From Burkholderia sp. MS389 (GTDB taxonomy: Bacteria > Pseudomonadota > Gammaproteobacteria > Burkholderiales > Burkholderiaceae), in assembly GCF_016899425.1 (NCBI RefSeq), contig NZ_CP045994.1, positions 2,108,001 through 2,172,000 on the forward strand: a stretch of DNA of 64,000 bases, given 5' to 3'. Positions 33,206-41,538 of this stretch are shown here, one piece after another. Made by a program: the position numbers and the translations under genes. A model generated the notes under the pieces. It did no database searches, was not told the DNA's origin, and saw only the letters and a list, made by a program, of their open reading frames with translations. How positions within the stretch are numbered: the stretch's first letter is position 1; each line of letters begins with the position of its first letter.

Positions 33206-33726
33206 GATTCGCCGCCTCCCGCACCGGGATCCCAGTACTGCCCTTCACTATCGGGGCCAGTGTCGGGGTCGACGCCCCATAAGATCGAGCACCCGTCCGG
33301 AATCGGCTCCAGCTCGATCCCGAGTCCGAATTCGTGCGTCCACTCGACGAGCCAAACGCAGTAGGTATCGAGCTGCGGCCGGAACGGATCCTCCGCAACC
33401 TGTACGACCTTACCCGGCGTGATCGGCAGCTCCCACGTGTTCCCGTGCACGACCATTGCGACACGCGCCGCGACCTCGCGCACGGCCAGCTCCGCATCGT
33501 CGTCGATTGGATCGAACACAACGCGGGCCTGCATGCGTGCGATCAGCGCCACGTCGCCGGTCCCATCGTCGTGACCGGGTTCGAACTCGTTCAGTTCGAT
33601 CGCGATCAAAGGCGTGTCGATCTTCTGGCCGAGCCGCGGATATGCCTCGATTCGCTTCATCGCGGGCAGCTTCGCGCGCATGCCACGCTCAATTGCCTCA
33701 TGTAGCGCTTTCAGATTCTCAAGCAC
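33202..33726 (-). CDS. Phage protein of unknown function, possible tail completion factor
   Basis: The 174-residue product begins MLENLKALHEAIERGMRAKL. A middle stretch, DTPLIAIELNEFEP, and repeated strands (VALIARMQARVVFDPID) resemble small tail terminator or completion proteins that occupy the same slot in mosaic myophages. The evidence is position and secondary structure only. It overlaps the next gene by 8 bp and gpV by 4 bp. Confidence 0.65.
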   Translation of the reverse strand: MLENLKALHEAIERGMRAKLPAMKRIEAYPRLGQKIDTPLIAIELNEFEPGHDDGTGDVALIARMQARVVFDPIDDDAELAVREVAARVAMVVHGNTWELPITPGKVVQVAEDPFRPQLDTYCVWLVEWTHEFGLGIELEPIPDGCSILWGVDPDTGPDSEGQYWDPGAGGGES

Positions 33727-34246
33727 GGCGCATCACCTTCTGCAGTTCGTAATTCACTTCCTGACGGAGAATCACCATCAGCCGCGCCTCGCAGGCTTTC
33801 GCGGCCCGCCGAAACGCCGGGTCGCCCGATTGCTGCCACGCCACCGTCACCATCCGGTACGGCATCCGTTCCTTGCCGACGCGCTCGTAAATCGGCCCGT
33901 CCGGCTTGCGATTCGTCTGTCGCCACGCGCCCTCGAACGACTGGCGGCCGACTCGCATCCCCTTGCGCGTCTTCGTCGCATTGCCAAGGCGATGCGCCTC
34001 GATCGGATTCAGGCCGAGCCACACCTTGCCGGTATCAGCCGAGCGAAGAAAGAAGTAGAGGCGGCGACGGATCGCCTTCTGCGGGATCTTCGTCGCGGCC
34101 CCGACCTCCTTCGCCGTCTGGCTCTTGATCCACCCCGCCGTCTTACGCAACGTCCGTCGCCACGCTGCCTGCATCGCGGACGGCGACAACCCTTGCAGCA
34201 CCGCCGTCGCCTCTTTGATGTCGATTTCGATCTTCAGGTCGTCCAT
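33719..34246 (-). CDS. Minor tail protein Z-like
   Basis: The 175-residue basic protein has an N-terminal helix (DLKIEIDIKEATAVLQGLSP), a middle KIPQKAIRRRLYFFLRSADT, and a C-terminal CEARLMVILRQEVNYELQKV. This matches the Minor_tail_Z type proteins of lambda-like phages, which act at head-tail joining or tail completion. It forms the junction between the lambda-type head genes and the P2-type tail genes. Confidence 0.7.
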   Translation of the reverse strand: MDDLKIEIDIKEATAVLQGLSPSAMQAAWRRTLRKTAGWIKSQTAKEVGAATKIPQKAIRRRLYFFLRSADTGKVWLGLNPIEAHRLGNATKTRKGMRVGRQSFEGAWRQTNRKPDGPIYERVGKERMPYRMVTVAWQQSGDPAFRRAAKACEARLMVILRQEVNYELQKVMRRA

Positions 34247-34251
34247 ATCGC

Positions 34252-34542
34252 CTACTGGAGAATGAGGACTGTCCAGCCGGTGCCGTCCGGCTTCGCTTCG
34301 AGCACGCGGTAACGCTCCCCGCTCGCGATCAGGATGCTGCCTTGCCGGACGCCAACAGCATCGCGATCACGCACATGGAACACTGGCGCAACCAGTTGCG
34401 TACGCTGGCTCCCGAGATCCGGGCCGAGCCAAGGCGACGCGAACATACCCTCGACGGGCCGGCCGTCGATCGTGATATCCGCATCGCCCAGGTCGCGCAG
34501 CACCGCAGCGTCGACGTCCGAGACCAGATCCCGGAACGCCAT
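34252..34542 (-). CDS. Head-tail joining protein (lambda gpFII-like)
   Basis: The 96-residue product contains TIDGRPVEGMFASPWLGPDL, then QRTQLVAPVFHVRDRDAVGV, IASGERYRVLEAKPDGTG, the pattern of small beta-barrel connector proteins such as lambda gpFII. It seals the portal and gives the tail its docking site. It is 1 bp downstream of the capsid gene. Confidence 0.75.
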   Translation of the reverse strand: MAFRDLVSDVDAAVLRDLGDADITIDGRPVEGMFASPWLGPDLGSQRTQLVAPVFHVRDRDAVGVRQGSILIASGERYRVLEAKPDGTGWTVLILQ

Positions 34543-34543
34543 G

Positions 34544-35539
34544 TCAAGCCTTCAGCTTGATCAGCGCTTTCGGGCGCGTGCACAGGTGGATGGGGTTCGA
34601 CTGCGCCTCGACCTCGACGCCCTTGCCGAAGGGCATCAGTTCCTGCTTCGCGTAGTACGGAATCCCCGTCGTGTTCACCGCCTCGACGTAGTCGGCCGGC
34701 GCGAAACGCGTGATGAACAGATCGGACACGCCCTCCGGCACCGCATGCGCTTCGTCGTCCGCGACATATCCGACATCGCCGACGCGACCGCGATAACGCT
34801 CGAACGTGCAGCCACCGAAGTCGAACGCGTCGCGCGCATCGCCACGCAGCTGCGCGGCCATCACGGACGCGAGATACGTTTCCTTCACCGACTTCGCGGC
34901 GATCAGCTTGTTCCAGAACTCGCGCCCGCAGAGCACGCGCACACCCGTGTACGTCATCGCGCCGAGCGCATCTTCAATCGCGTCCTGCACCTCGACGCAC
35001 TTCTGGCGAATCTCGGTGGTCGCCGTCGACAGCTCGAACGCAATGACCGTCTGCTCGATACCGAAGTACTTCAGCAGATCGATCAGCACCGTCTTGCCGT
35101 CCGCGTCGAGCACCGCGCCCTTGATTGCGCCGATGCGGTGGAATTCGTGCGTCGCATCGAGCTGCCGACGCATCTTCGCGAGTCGGCGATTCACGACGGT
35201 CTGGAGTGCCTCCAGCTCCGTTTCCGAACCGAACGCACGCAGGTTCGCGATTTCGTCGGCCATGATCACCGCACGCTGCGGCAGATGCACCGTGTTGAAC
35301 GGGATCATGCTGCGCTTGCTGCCCGCGACAACAGCGGCCGGTGCACCGCGCTGGCCAGACGCGACGAGCGACAGCGTGTCACCGTCGCGCTCGATCTGGA
35401 TCGTCGTCGTGGTGATGCCGTCCTCTTCGAACAGTCCGAGCGTGCCGATCCGGCCCGGAACATACGGCTGCTCGTTGATCGCAGCACTCAGGGACGACAG
35501 CGAAAACGCGTCGTCTTGAAACAGGGCGATATCCGCCAT
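34544..35539 (-). CDS. Major capsid protein (lambda gpE family)
   Basis: The 331-residue product fits the HK97-fold lambda gpE family in length and pattern: FSLSSLSAAINEQPYVPGRI, TIQIERDGDTLSLVAS, HLPQRAVIMADEIANLRAFG, VLCGREFWNKLIAAKSVKET and the ending SNPIHLCTRPKALIKLKA. It builds the icosahedral shell. P2 itself uses an unrelated capsid gene N, so the head module is from a lambda-type donor. Confidence 0.93.
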   Translation of the reverse strand: MADIALFQDDAFSLSSLSAAINEQPYVPGRIGTLGLFEEDGITTTTIQIERDGDTLSLVASGQRGAPAAVVAGSKRSMIPFNTVHLPQRAVIMADEIANLRAFGSETELEALQTVVNRRLAKMRRQLDATHEFHRIGAIKGAVLDADGKTVLIDLLKYFGIEQTVIAFELSTATTEIRQKCVEVQDAIEDALGAMTYTGVRVLCGREFWNKLIAAKSVKETYLASVMAAQLRGDARDAFDFGGCTFERYRGRVGDVGYVADDEAHAVPEGVSDLFITRFAPADYVEAVNTTGIPYYAKQELMPFGKGVEVEAQSNPIHLCTRPKALIKLKA

Positions 35540-35571
35540 ACAACCTCCGACATGAAAATGGATACAAAAAG

Positions 35572-35592
35572 GGCCACGCGGTCGGCGTGGCC
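35572..35592 (-). terminator. Hairpin between decoration and capsid genes
   Basis: GGCCACGC (35572-35579) pairs with GCGTGGCC (35585-35592). The leftward transcript continues CTTTTTGTATC. It probably attenuates rather than fully stops transcription into the capsid gene, unless that gene has its own promoter. Confidence 0.7.
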
Positions 35593-35612
35593 TTGAATGG
35601 GGTGTAATGCGA

Positions 35613-35957
35613 TCAGCGGACGATCACGTGTCGCTCGGCGAGATCCCCGCGACCGGCTGCATCGAGCCCCGTGAGCAATCCGCCCGCGACTTCGGCGAGC
35701 CGGACGATCCCCGTCGCCGGTCGCGGCGCTTCCGACGCAAGCAGCGGCGCGTAGAGCACGGCTGCTGCGACTTCGGAACCATCGTTCGCGGCGTTGTCGT
35801 ACGGCGCGTATTCGCCGGTACTGGTCACGCCGAGCACCTGCCCGGCCGGCAGCGCCGGACCTGCCTTCACCACGATCTGCTCGCGCGAGATCTGCCCATT
35901 ACCCTCCGACACGAGAAATTCAGCCGGGAGATTTCCCTGTACCTTCCAGTTCGACAT
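35613..35957 (-). CDS. Head decoration protein (lambda gpD-like)
   Basis: The 114-residue product has the gpD pattern: EFLVSEGNGQISREQIVVKA, LPAGQVLGVTSTGEYAPYDN, AAAVLYAPLLAS. It trimerises on the expanded capsid to stabilise it. It lies between the protease and capsid genes as in lambda (C-D-E). Confidence 0.92.
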   Translation of the reverse strand: MSNWKVQGNLPAEFLVSEGNGQISREQIVVKAGPALPAGQVLGVTSTGEYAPYDNAANDGSEVAAAVLYAPLLASEAPRPATGIVRLAEVAGGLLTGLDAAGRGDLAERHVIVR

Positions 35958-35986
35958 ATGTTTCCCCTCCTCGGGTTACGTCAAAG

Positions 35987-37093
35987 TTACTTGCCGCTCT
36001 TGCGAGCCGCGTAGATGGACGCCGCACGCGGCGCATTCGCGACCACGGGCGCGTCTTGCGACGCAACCGGGGCAGCTCGATGGTTGATCGGCTTCTGCGA
36101 GGCCGTCATGCGCTCGAACAGCCGCGCGCGTACCTGATCGGGCGACAGGCCATCCGAGACAAAGCCGGCCGTCAGCTCGGTCAGGCTCGCGGCCAGACAG
36201 ATACCGGCGATGTCCTGCGCGTTGCGGATCGCGGCGTCGACGCTCGCGCGATCCCGCAGGCCGGTCGCCAGCACGATGCCTTCGGCGCAGTGCTCGATGC
36301 GCGCGTCACGGCATGCCGCGTACACATGTGACGCCAGCGCCGCAACGTCCGGCGCTGCCGGCGGCTGCGGCTGCGGCTGCGGCTGCGACTGCGGCTGCGG
36401 CTGCGGCTGCGGCGCAGGATCGGCCGGTGGATTGACCGGCGGCACCTCGCCGTCACTCTCCAGCGCGGCCATGATTTCGGCGGGCACCGACGTGAAGCGT
36501 GCCGCGTGCCGGGCTGCGCCCGCGTATGCGGCAATGCGGACCGGATCGACAATCGTGTCGCAAAACCCTTGCTCCTTCGCTTGCGCGGCCGTGAGCCAGG
36601 TCTCAGCATCCATGATCGTGCGGACCTCCTCCGCCGTCCGGCCGCTGCGCTCGACGTATGCCGCCAACATACTGTCGGACGTACTGTCCAGCAGATCCGC
36701 AAGCCTGCGCAGATCCCCGGCCTCGCCGGCCGCGAACGTATGCGGGTTGTGAATCATCAGCCGCGCATTCGAAGGCATCTCGATCGTGTCGCATGCCATC
36801 AGGATCAGCGACGCTGCCGACGCAGCCACACCATCGACGCGCCCCGTCACCTTGCCGGCGTACCGCCGCACAGCGTTGTAGATCGCGAACGCGTCGAACA
36901 CGTCGCCACCCAGCGAGTTGATCGCGACGACGATCGATGTCGCGGTCGACGCCACCTCATCGAGCTTCGCGGCGAACATCTCGGCGTCGGTGCCCCAGAA
37001 TCCTATTTCGCCATAGATCCGGATCTCTACCTCGCTGCCGCCCGTCGCATTCGCCTGCGCACGGATGTCCCACCACCGCTTCTTCTCTTTCAT
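35987..37093 (-). CDS. ClpP-like prohead protease with scaffold tail
   Basis: In the 368-residue product residues 1-200 are a ClpP/SppA-like serine protease: INSLGGDVFDAFAIYNAV, the nucleophile Ser in GVAASAASLILMAC (about 97), and the His in ARLMIHNPHTFAAGEAGD (about 118). A Pro-Gln-rich linker encoded by GGCTGC repeats (36363-36412) joins it to a C-terminal helical scaffold-like domain. It matures the prohead. Start ATG 37093 overlaps the portal stop by 4 bp. Confidence 0.92.
   Translation of the reverse strand: MKEKKRWWDIRAQANATGGSEVEIRIYGEIGFWGTDAEMFAAKLDEVASTATSIVVAINSLGGDVFDAFAIYNAVRRYAGKVTGRVDGVAASAASLILMACDTIEMPSNARLMIHNPHTFAAGEAGDLRRLADLLDSTSDSMLAAYVERSGRTAEEVRTIMDAETWLTAAQAKEQGFCDTIVDPVRIAAYAGAARHAARFTSVPAEIMAALESDGEVPPVNPPADPAPQPQPQPQSQPQPQPQPPAAPDVAALASHVYAACRDARIEHCAEGIVLATGLRDRASVDAAIRNAQDIAGICLAASLTELTAGFVSDGLSPDQVRARLFERMTASQKPINHRAAPVASQDAPVVANAPRAASIYAARKSGK
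36363..36412. repeat. Hexanucleotide repeat coding for a Pro-Gln linker
   Basis: About eight tandem GGCTGC units with one GACTGC variant encode alternating Pro and Gln on the minus strand in the protease gene. Such repeats change length by slippage in multiples of six, so the reading frame is kept while linker length varies. Confidence 0.85.
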
Positions 37094-38583
37094 TCGTCAT
37101 CCCCATTAGAAAGACCACCCGCTCCGTCGACCGGATCGAGCGTGTCATATCGAATCCCGAGCCGGCGCTCGCGCGCGAGATCGGCCGCGTTCTCTTGATC
37201 GACCTGCTCCGGATCGTCGCCACGCGAGAGCACTGCGCCTGTCCGGCTCGCGAGACCGGACCGGATCTCCATCCGCTTCGCCGTGACGTCCTGCACCGGA
37301 TGGATATACGGCCACCCTTGCGGCACCCACCGCACCCGCAGATAGTCTCGACGGCGTCGGTAGTAGTCCGCCATCGGCATCGCGCCCGACAATGCGCAGG
37401 CGTCGACCCACCAGCGCCATACCTTCCGGCAAAACTGATGAATGAACACGTTCCACTGGATCTGCTCGATCGACCGCCGGAACTCGTTCAAGATCACCCG
37501 CAGCACACGATCACTGACGTCGCGCAGATCGCCGGTCATGACCTCGTACGGCATGCCGACCGAAGCCGCTGCGGCCATCAGTTGCTGACGCATGAACGGG
37601 CCGTAGTCGGTTCCCGCGCCCGGCGGCTCGGCGAACTTGACGTCTTCGCCCGGCGCCAGCTCCTGCATGCTTCCCGGTTCGAGCGAAACGACCGGCGAAA
37701 AGCCGTCGACGTCGTATTGCATTTCGCCGCCGGTCACCGGATCGCCCATGAGGCCCGGCTCGGCGGGCGGCTTCGTGACAAAGCCGGCAAAGAGGTTGCT
37801 GACCTCCTGCCGGAACAGCACCGCGTCGTCGAAGTTGTCCAGCGACTTGAGCCGAAGCAGCACGGTCGACAGTTCGGGAACGCCGCGCACCTGGCCGGGC
37901 CGCAGCGCGAGGAACACATGCGCGATCTCGTCGGCCGGCACGCGAACGGTCTGCATGTTGGCCGTCGAAGCACGCCCATACTCGCCGGGATGACGCTGCA
38001 GCAGGTGATACGCAACGCGTCGACCGTCCGAATTGAACTCGACGCCGTTGACGATCTCGCCCCCGCCGGGGACGATCTCGTTCTTCTCCATCGGCAGCAG
38101 ATCGCCTTCGAGAAGCCGGATTTGCATCGGGACCGCCAAGCCCTCGCTCGGGCTGCGAAACTGGCGACGTACCAGCACCTCGCCGTCACTGAAAAACGCC
38201 CGAGCGGCAAGGGTCTGCACGCCCGCCATGTCGAACAGATCGTCCGCGTCGATCTCCTCGCAGCTATCCTCCCAAAGTTGCTTTTGCATCTTGCGCACCG
38301 CGTCGTTCGGATGCTGCGGGTGCGCTTGGATGCCGTTGCCGATCGTGTTCGATACGAGTCGGGCGATCGCAGTTTTCGCCCACGGATCGTTGCGGATCGC
38401 GTCGCGAGCGCGCGAGCGCAGCAGCGGCAGGTTTTGCGCCGCCGCCGCATTCGGTCCCGCGCTCGACGCACGCCACGACTTCGCTCGCGCGCCCGTCGTG
38501 CTCGCCGACTCGTATGCCGCCGCCTTCAGCCGCGTCGGCACCACGAAGCCGCGCCGCGCGAGTGACGGAAAGCCCGCCTTCAT
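37090..38583 (-). CDS. Phage portal protein (lambda gpB family)
   Basis: The 497-residue portal contains KTAIARLVSNTIGNGIQ, RRVAYHLLQRHPGEYGRAST, VPADEIAHVFLALRPGQVRG, and ASVGMPYEVMTGDLRDVSDR, the typical lambda portal core. Twelve copies form the DNA channel at one vertex. Start ATG 38583 overlaps the gpW-like stop by 4 bp. One AAAGTTGCTTT copy lies at 38274. Confidence 0.95.
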   Translation of the reverse strand: MKAGFPSLARRGFVVPTRLKAAAYESASTTGARAKSWRASSAGPNAAAAQNLPLLRSRARDAIRNDPWAKTAIARLVSNTIGNGIQAHPQHPNDAVRKMQKQLWEDSCEEIDADDLFDMAGVQTLAARAFFSDGEVLVRRQFRSPSEGLAVPMQIRLLEGDLLPMEKNEIVPGGGEIVNGVEFNSDGRRVAYHLLQRHPGEYGRASTANMQTVRVPADEIAHVFLALRPGQVRGVPELSTVLLRLKSLDNFDDAVLFRQEVSNLFAGFVTKPPAEPGLMGDPVTGGEMQYDVDGFSPVVSLEPGSMQELAPGEDVKFAEPPGAGTDYGPFMRQQLMAAAASVGMPYEVMTGDLRDVSDRVLRVILNEFRRSIEQIQWNVFIHQFCRKVWRWWVDACALSGAMPMADYYRRRRDYLRVRWVPQGWPYIHPVQDVTAKRMEIRSGLASRTGAVLSRGDDPEQVDQENAADLARERRLGIRYDTLDPVDGAGGLSNGDDE

Positions 38584-38786
38584 CGCACCCCCTTGCCGGC
38601 GTGGCGAATCCGGACGATCGACGAACGCCCGGCCGCGCCGTTCAGGTCGCGAATGATCTCGGTGCGAGCCTCGCGCAGTTCGCCGATCGAGCGATATTTC
38701 ACGCGCCGGTCGGCATACTGGACTTCCAGCTCTCCCTTCGCGATTGCAGACTGGATGTTCTGCAGATCCTGTTTCGTGTATGCCAT
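38580..38786 (-). CDS. Head-tail adaptor gpW (lambda type)
   Basis: The 68-residue product has the same size as lambda gpW: MAYTKQDLQNIQSAIAKGEL, then VQYADRRVKYRSIGELREAR. It plugs the portal after packaging. It sits between terminase and portal genes as in lambda (A-W-B). Confidence 0.92.
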   Translation of the reverse strand: MAYTKQDLQNIQSAIAKGELEVQYADRRVKYRSIGELREARTEIIRDLNGAAGRSSIVRIRHAGKGVR

Positions 38787-38799
38787 GCCATTCCCTCGT

Positions 38800-40911
38800 T
38801 TAGCGCCGCTTTAGGTACGTCGAGCGACCAACACGACGCCCCTGAATGCGCGAAACCCCGCTCGGGGGCGGGGTTTCGGTGGGTTTTGCTACCTGCGACG
38901 GCGGCCGCGGCGTCTCGATGAACTTGGCCACGTCCGGCGGATCGGGCGGCACCTCGGCCGGCAGCGCCGCAGGCAATGCCTCCAGCACCGGGACCGCATC
39001 GAACAGGGAGACCTGCGATGCACGATGCTGCTCGACCTGCCAGTGCGCCTCGGTCATCAGGTGCACTTTTACGCTACGGGCCGCGTGCAGCGCGTACGCT
39101 TCGCAGTCCAGTGCCTCGTTGCGCGGGCTGATCTTCTTCCACACGCGCTTGCCGCCACGCGGCCCCGGCACCTTGACCTCCGCCGTGAGCTGCGACAGGT
39201 AGTCGCTGCGCACGCCGCTATACCAGTGCATGCGGCCCGGCCCGTCGCCTTCGAGCTTCAGTCGGTTTTCGAGGATCAGATCCTTCGCGCGACTCACGCC
39301 GACCATATACGGGCGCAGCCCGTACTTCGCCGCCTTGCTGTTGTTGCGCGTCGAGTCAATCGACGCCTTCGGCACGCTGAAGATCTCCGCGTCGATATTG
39401 CTACTGCCCTTGGCGGCCATGACGTTGTAACCTGCCTTCTGCGCCGCGCGTACATACTTGTATACCGCGTCCGACGTCGCTCCGTCCGACGAGTCGATCG
39501 ACGTTGCACGTACGCGCAACAACCAGCCGTTCTCATGCCGGTATGCATGCGACAGTAGCATCGTCAACGCGCCCCATACGCCGCCCGTCATCGGGTCTTG
39601 CTGCTGCTCCGCCACGTTGCCGTAGATCTCGCCCCACAAGACGAGCCAGCTTTCCTCGCCGCGTCCCCATGCACGCACGACGATCGCCAGCCGGTCGTGT
39701 TGCACGTCGACGCCGAGCGTCAACACCAGACCTCCGAGCGGCACCGTCAGCTCCGCGTATGGCAGCGCACGTTGCGCGAGCACGTCCAGCTCGGGCAGAT
39801 CCGTCTTGTACTTGTACGCCCGGCCCTGCGAGTTGTTCACGAACGAACGCATCTTCGTATCGTCGCCCTCGCGCAGCGCCTTGTCGGCCGTCAGCCACTT
39901 CTTGACCAGCTCGGCCATGTTCGAGCCGGGGAACGGCGACACCAGCTCGTTGATGCGGAAGCCGGCCACGCCGTGAAACGGTGCCGTCGCAACCCATCGC
40001 CCGCGACGGACCGCGCGAATACGCGTCGCGTCGTCCCACAACGAACCGCAATGCGGGCAGGCGTAACGCGCCGTCTCCGGTTGTGCGCGACCGTAGACCT
40101 CATGTACGACTTCGGCGCCCTCGCTCCACGTGACGTTTTCCCACGCCAGCTCATGCTCCTCGTCACAATCCGGACACGGCACCAGATACACGCGCTGATC
40201 CGATGCCGCGTAAGCCTGCTGGATGCGCGACAGGCCGTCGATGGTCGGCGTGCCGCCCAAGATCATCTTGCGTCGCCGGGCCGAATAGCTCTTGTTTCGT
40301 TCCTCCAGCAGCGTGATCGAATCGCCCTGCTCGCGAACGTTCGTATTCGCGTCGTCCGGCTCCTCGACCGCAACCACCGGGGCCGGCGTCGACTTCACTT
40401 CGTCCGGCGCGTTCGACGTGATGAACTTCAGGAAGCCGCGTGCGAACGTCTTGTGGTCCCACAAGTTGTTTTTGTCGCGGGCCGCGTGAACCGGCAATTT
40501 CGCCGACAGGCGAGGCGTCACCTCGATCATCGGTTCGAACTTCTCCAGGTTGAACTTCTTCGCCGTCTTCTCTTTCGGGAACATGACGATCATTGGGCAC
40601 GGGTCAACGTCGATCCGCTTGCCGATGTAGTTCAGTAGCACGCCATCAGTCCACGCGACCTGCGCCGACTTCATGCACACGATCTTTTGCACGGACGGAT
40701 CGTCCAGCGCTTCGTGCATGCCGAACACCCACGGCGTGATGTTCGGGTTATACCGGCCAGGGCTGGCCGATCCCTTCGCGCTCAACCTACGATGTTTGCG
40801 CGCCCAATCCGTCGTCCCAATCCGCTCCGGCGGACGCAGCATCTTCGCGATTCGGCGAATCACCGCGTGGACTGTCTGGGTCGTATTCAGAAAGCTGCTC
40901 AAGGCATCCAT
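38800..40911 (-). CDS. Terminase large subunit (gpA/GpA family)
   Basis: The 703-residue packaging motor has an N-terminal ATPase (PGRYNPNITPWVFGMHEALD, DPCPMIVMFPKEKTAKKFNL, VVAVEEPDDANTN) and a C-terminal nuclease domain (LTLGVDVQHDRLAIVVRAWG, DYLSQLTAEVKVPGPRGGKR, NEALDCEAYALHAAR). This is the lambda gpA type. The first ATG overlaps the small subunit gene by 125 bp. An internal ATG at 40842 is an alternative start. Confidence 0.94.
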   Translation of the reverse strand: MDALSSFLNTTQTVHAVIRRIAKMLRPPERIGTTDWARKHRRLSAKGSASPGRYNPNITPWVFGMHEALDDPSVQKIVCMKSAQVAWTDGVLLNYIGKRIDVDPCPMIVMFPKEKTAKKFNLEKFEPMIEVTPRLSAKLPVHAARDKNNLWDHKTFARGFLKFITSNAPDEVKSTPAPVVAVEEPDDANTNVREQGDSITLLEERNKSYSARRRKMILGGTPTIDGLSRIQQAYAASDQRVYLVPCPDCDEEHELAWENVTWSEGAEVVHEVYGRAQPETARYACPHCGSLWDDATRIRAVRRGRWVATAPFHGVAGFRINELVSPFPGSNMAELVKKWLTADKALREGDDTKMRSFVNNSQGRAYKYKTDLPELDVLAQRALPYAELTVPLGGLVLTLGVDVQHDRLAIVVRAWGRGEESWLVLWGEIYGNVAEQQQDPMTGGVWGALTMLLSHAYRHENGWLLRVRATSIDSSDGATSDAVYKYVRAAQKAGYNVMAAKGSSNIDAEIFSVPKASIDSTRNNSKAAKYGLRPYMVGVSRAKDLILENRLKLEGDGPGRMHWYSGVRSDYLSQLTAEVKVPGPRGGKRVWKKISPRNEALDCEAYALHAARSVKVHLMTEAHWQVEQHRASQVSLFDAVPVLEALPAALPAEVPPDPPDVAKFIETPRPPSQVAKPTETPPPSGVSRIQGRRVGRSTYLKRR

Positions 40912-41317
40912 ATATGTGCTCGTTCAACCATTCGACGTCCACCTCGACGCCGTATAGCGTGCGCAGCTCCTGCACCAGCTTGTCGGACAGCGACAGCAGC
41001 TCCGTTTGAAATGCGCCGACCATCAGGCCGTACGCCTGTTCGAGCTGCGCAGCATTGACGAGCTGCCCCTTCTTCTCTGCCAGCGTCAGTAGCTTGATCT
41101 CGCGATCGACGATCTCGGTCTTGGCCCTTTCGGCGACGAGATCGATACCTGTACCGCTGGACCGGCCGGCGGCGACCTCGCGCAAATGCCGGATGTACGC
41201 GACGCGGATCTCATCGATCGACGCCACGCGGTAATCAAGCTGGACCTTGTCGACGAACCGCGAAACGGCCGACTGGTCAAGGTCGAGATGGTCAGCGATC
41301 TGCTGCTGAGTCGGCAT
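40787..41317 (-). CDS. Terminase small subunit (Nu1-like)
   Basis: The 176-residue product has an N-terminal winged helix-turn-helix (MPTQQQIADHLDLDQSAVSR, then FVDKVQLDY) of the Nu1 type for cos/pac recognition. It is followed by a coiled helix region (AERAKTEIVDREIKLLTLAE) that contacts the large subunit. The acidic tail overlaps the large-subunit gene. It starts the leftward late operon. The cos site is not obvious to me. Confidence 0.9.
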   Translation of the reverse strand: MPTQQQIADHLDLDQSAVSRFVDKVQLDYRVASIDEIRVAYIRHLREVAAGRSSGTGIDLVAERAKTEIVDREIKLLTLAEKKGQLVNAAQLEQAYGLMVGAFQTELLSLSDKLVQELRTLYGVEVDVEWLNEHIYGCLEQLSEYDPDSPRGDSPNREDAASAGADWDDGLGAQTS

Positions 41318-41538
41318 GAATATGACCCCCTATGGAGACTCGCCAGTAGAGAAAAAACGCGGGTGCGAGCCCCCGCACGCCGGCGCCCTTCGAGGGTCCC
41401 CGCGCTCAGCCTCCCCGCAGGTGGCACCCCTATTTGTTAGACGTTATGCCACTGCGCCGAGAATGCCGTTCAGACCTTGAAAAACAGCAGATCATTGGCT
41501 ATCAATCTCAGTAATAAACACCACACTACGGGGGAGTT

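Noticed and set aside
36363..36412. Tandem repeat looking at first like a CRISPR-type array
   Set aside because: The unit is only six bases, without spacers, and is in frame as a Pro-Gln linker in the protease gene.
38856..38879. AAACCCCGC...GCGGGGTTT hairpin as a terminator
   Set aside because: It lies inside the end of the large terminase coding sequence, not between genes. It may still attenuate but is not a clear terminator.
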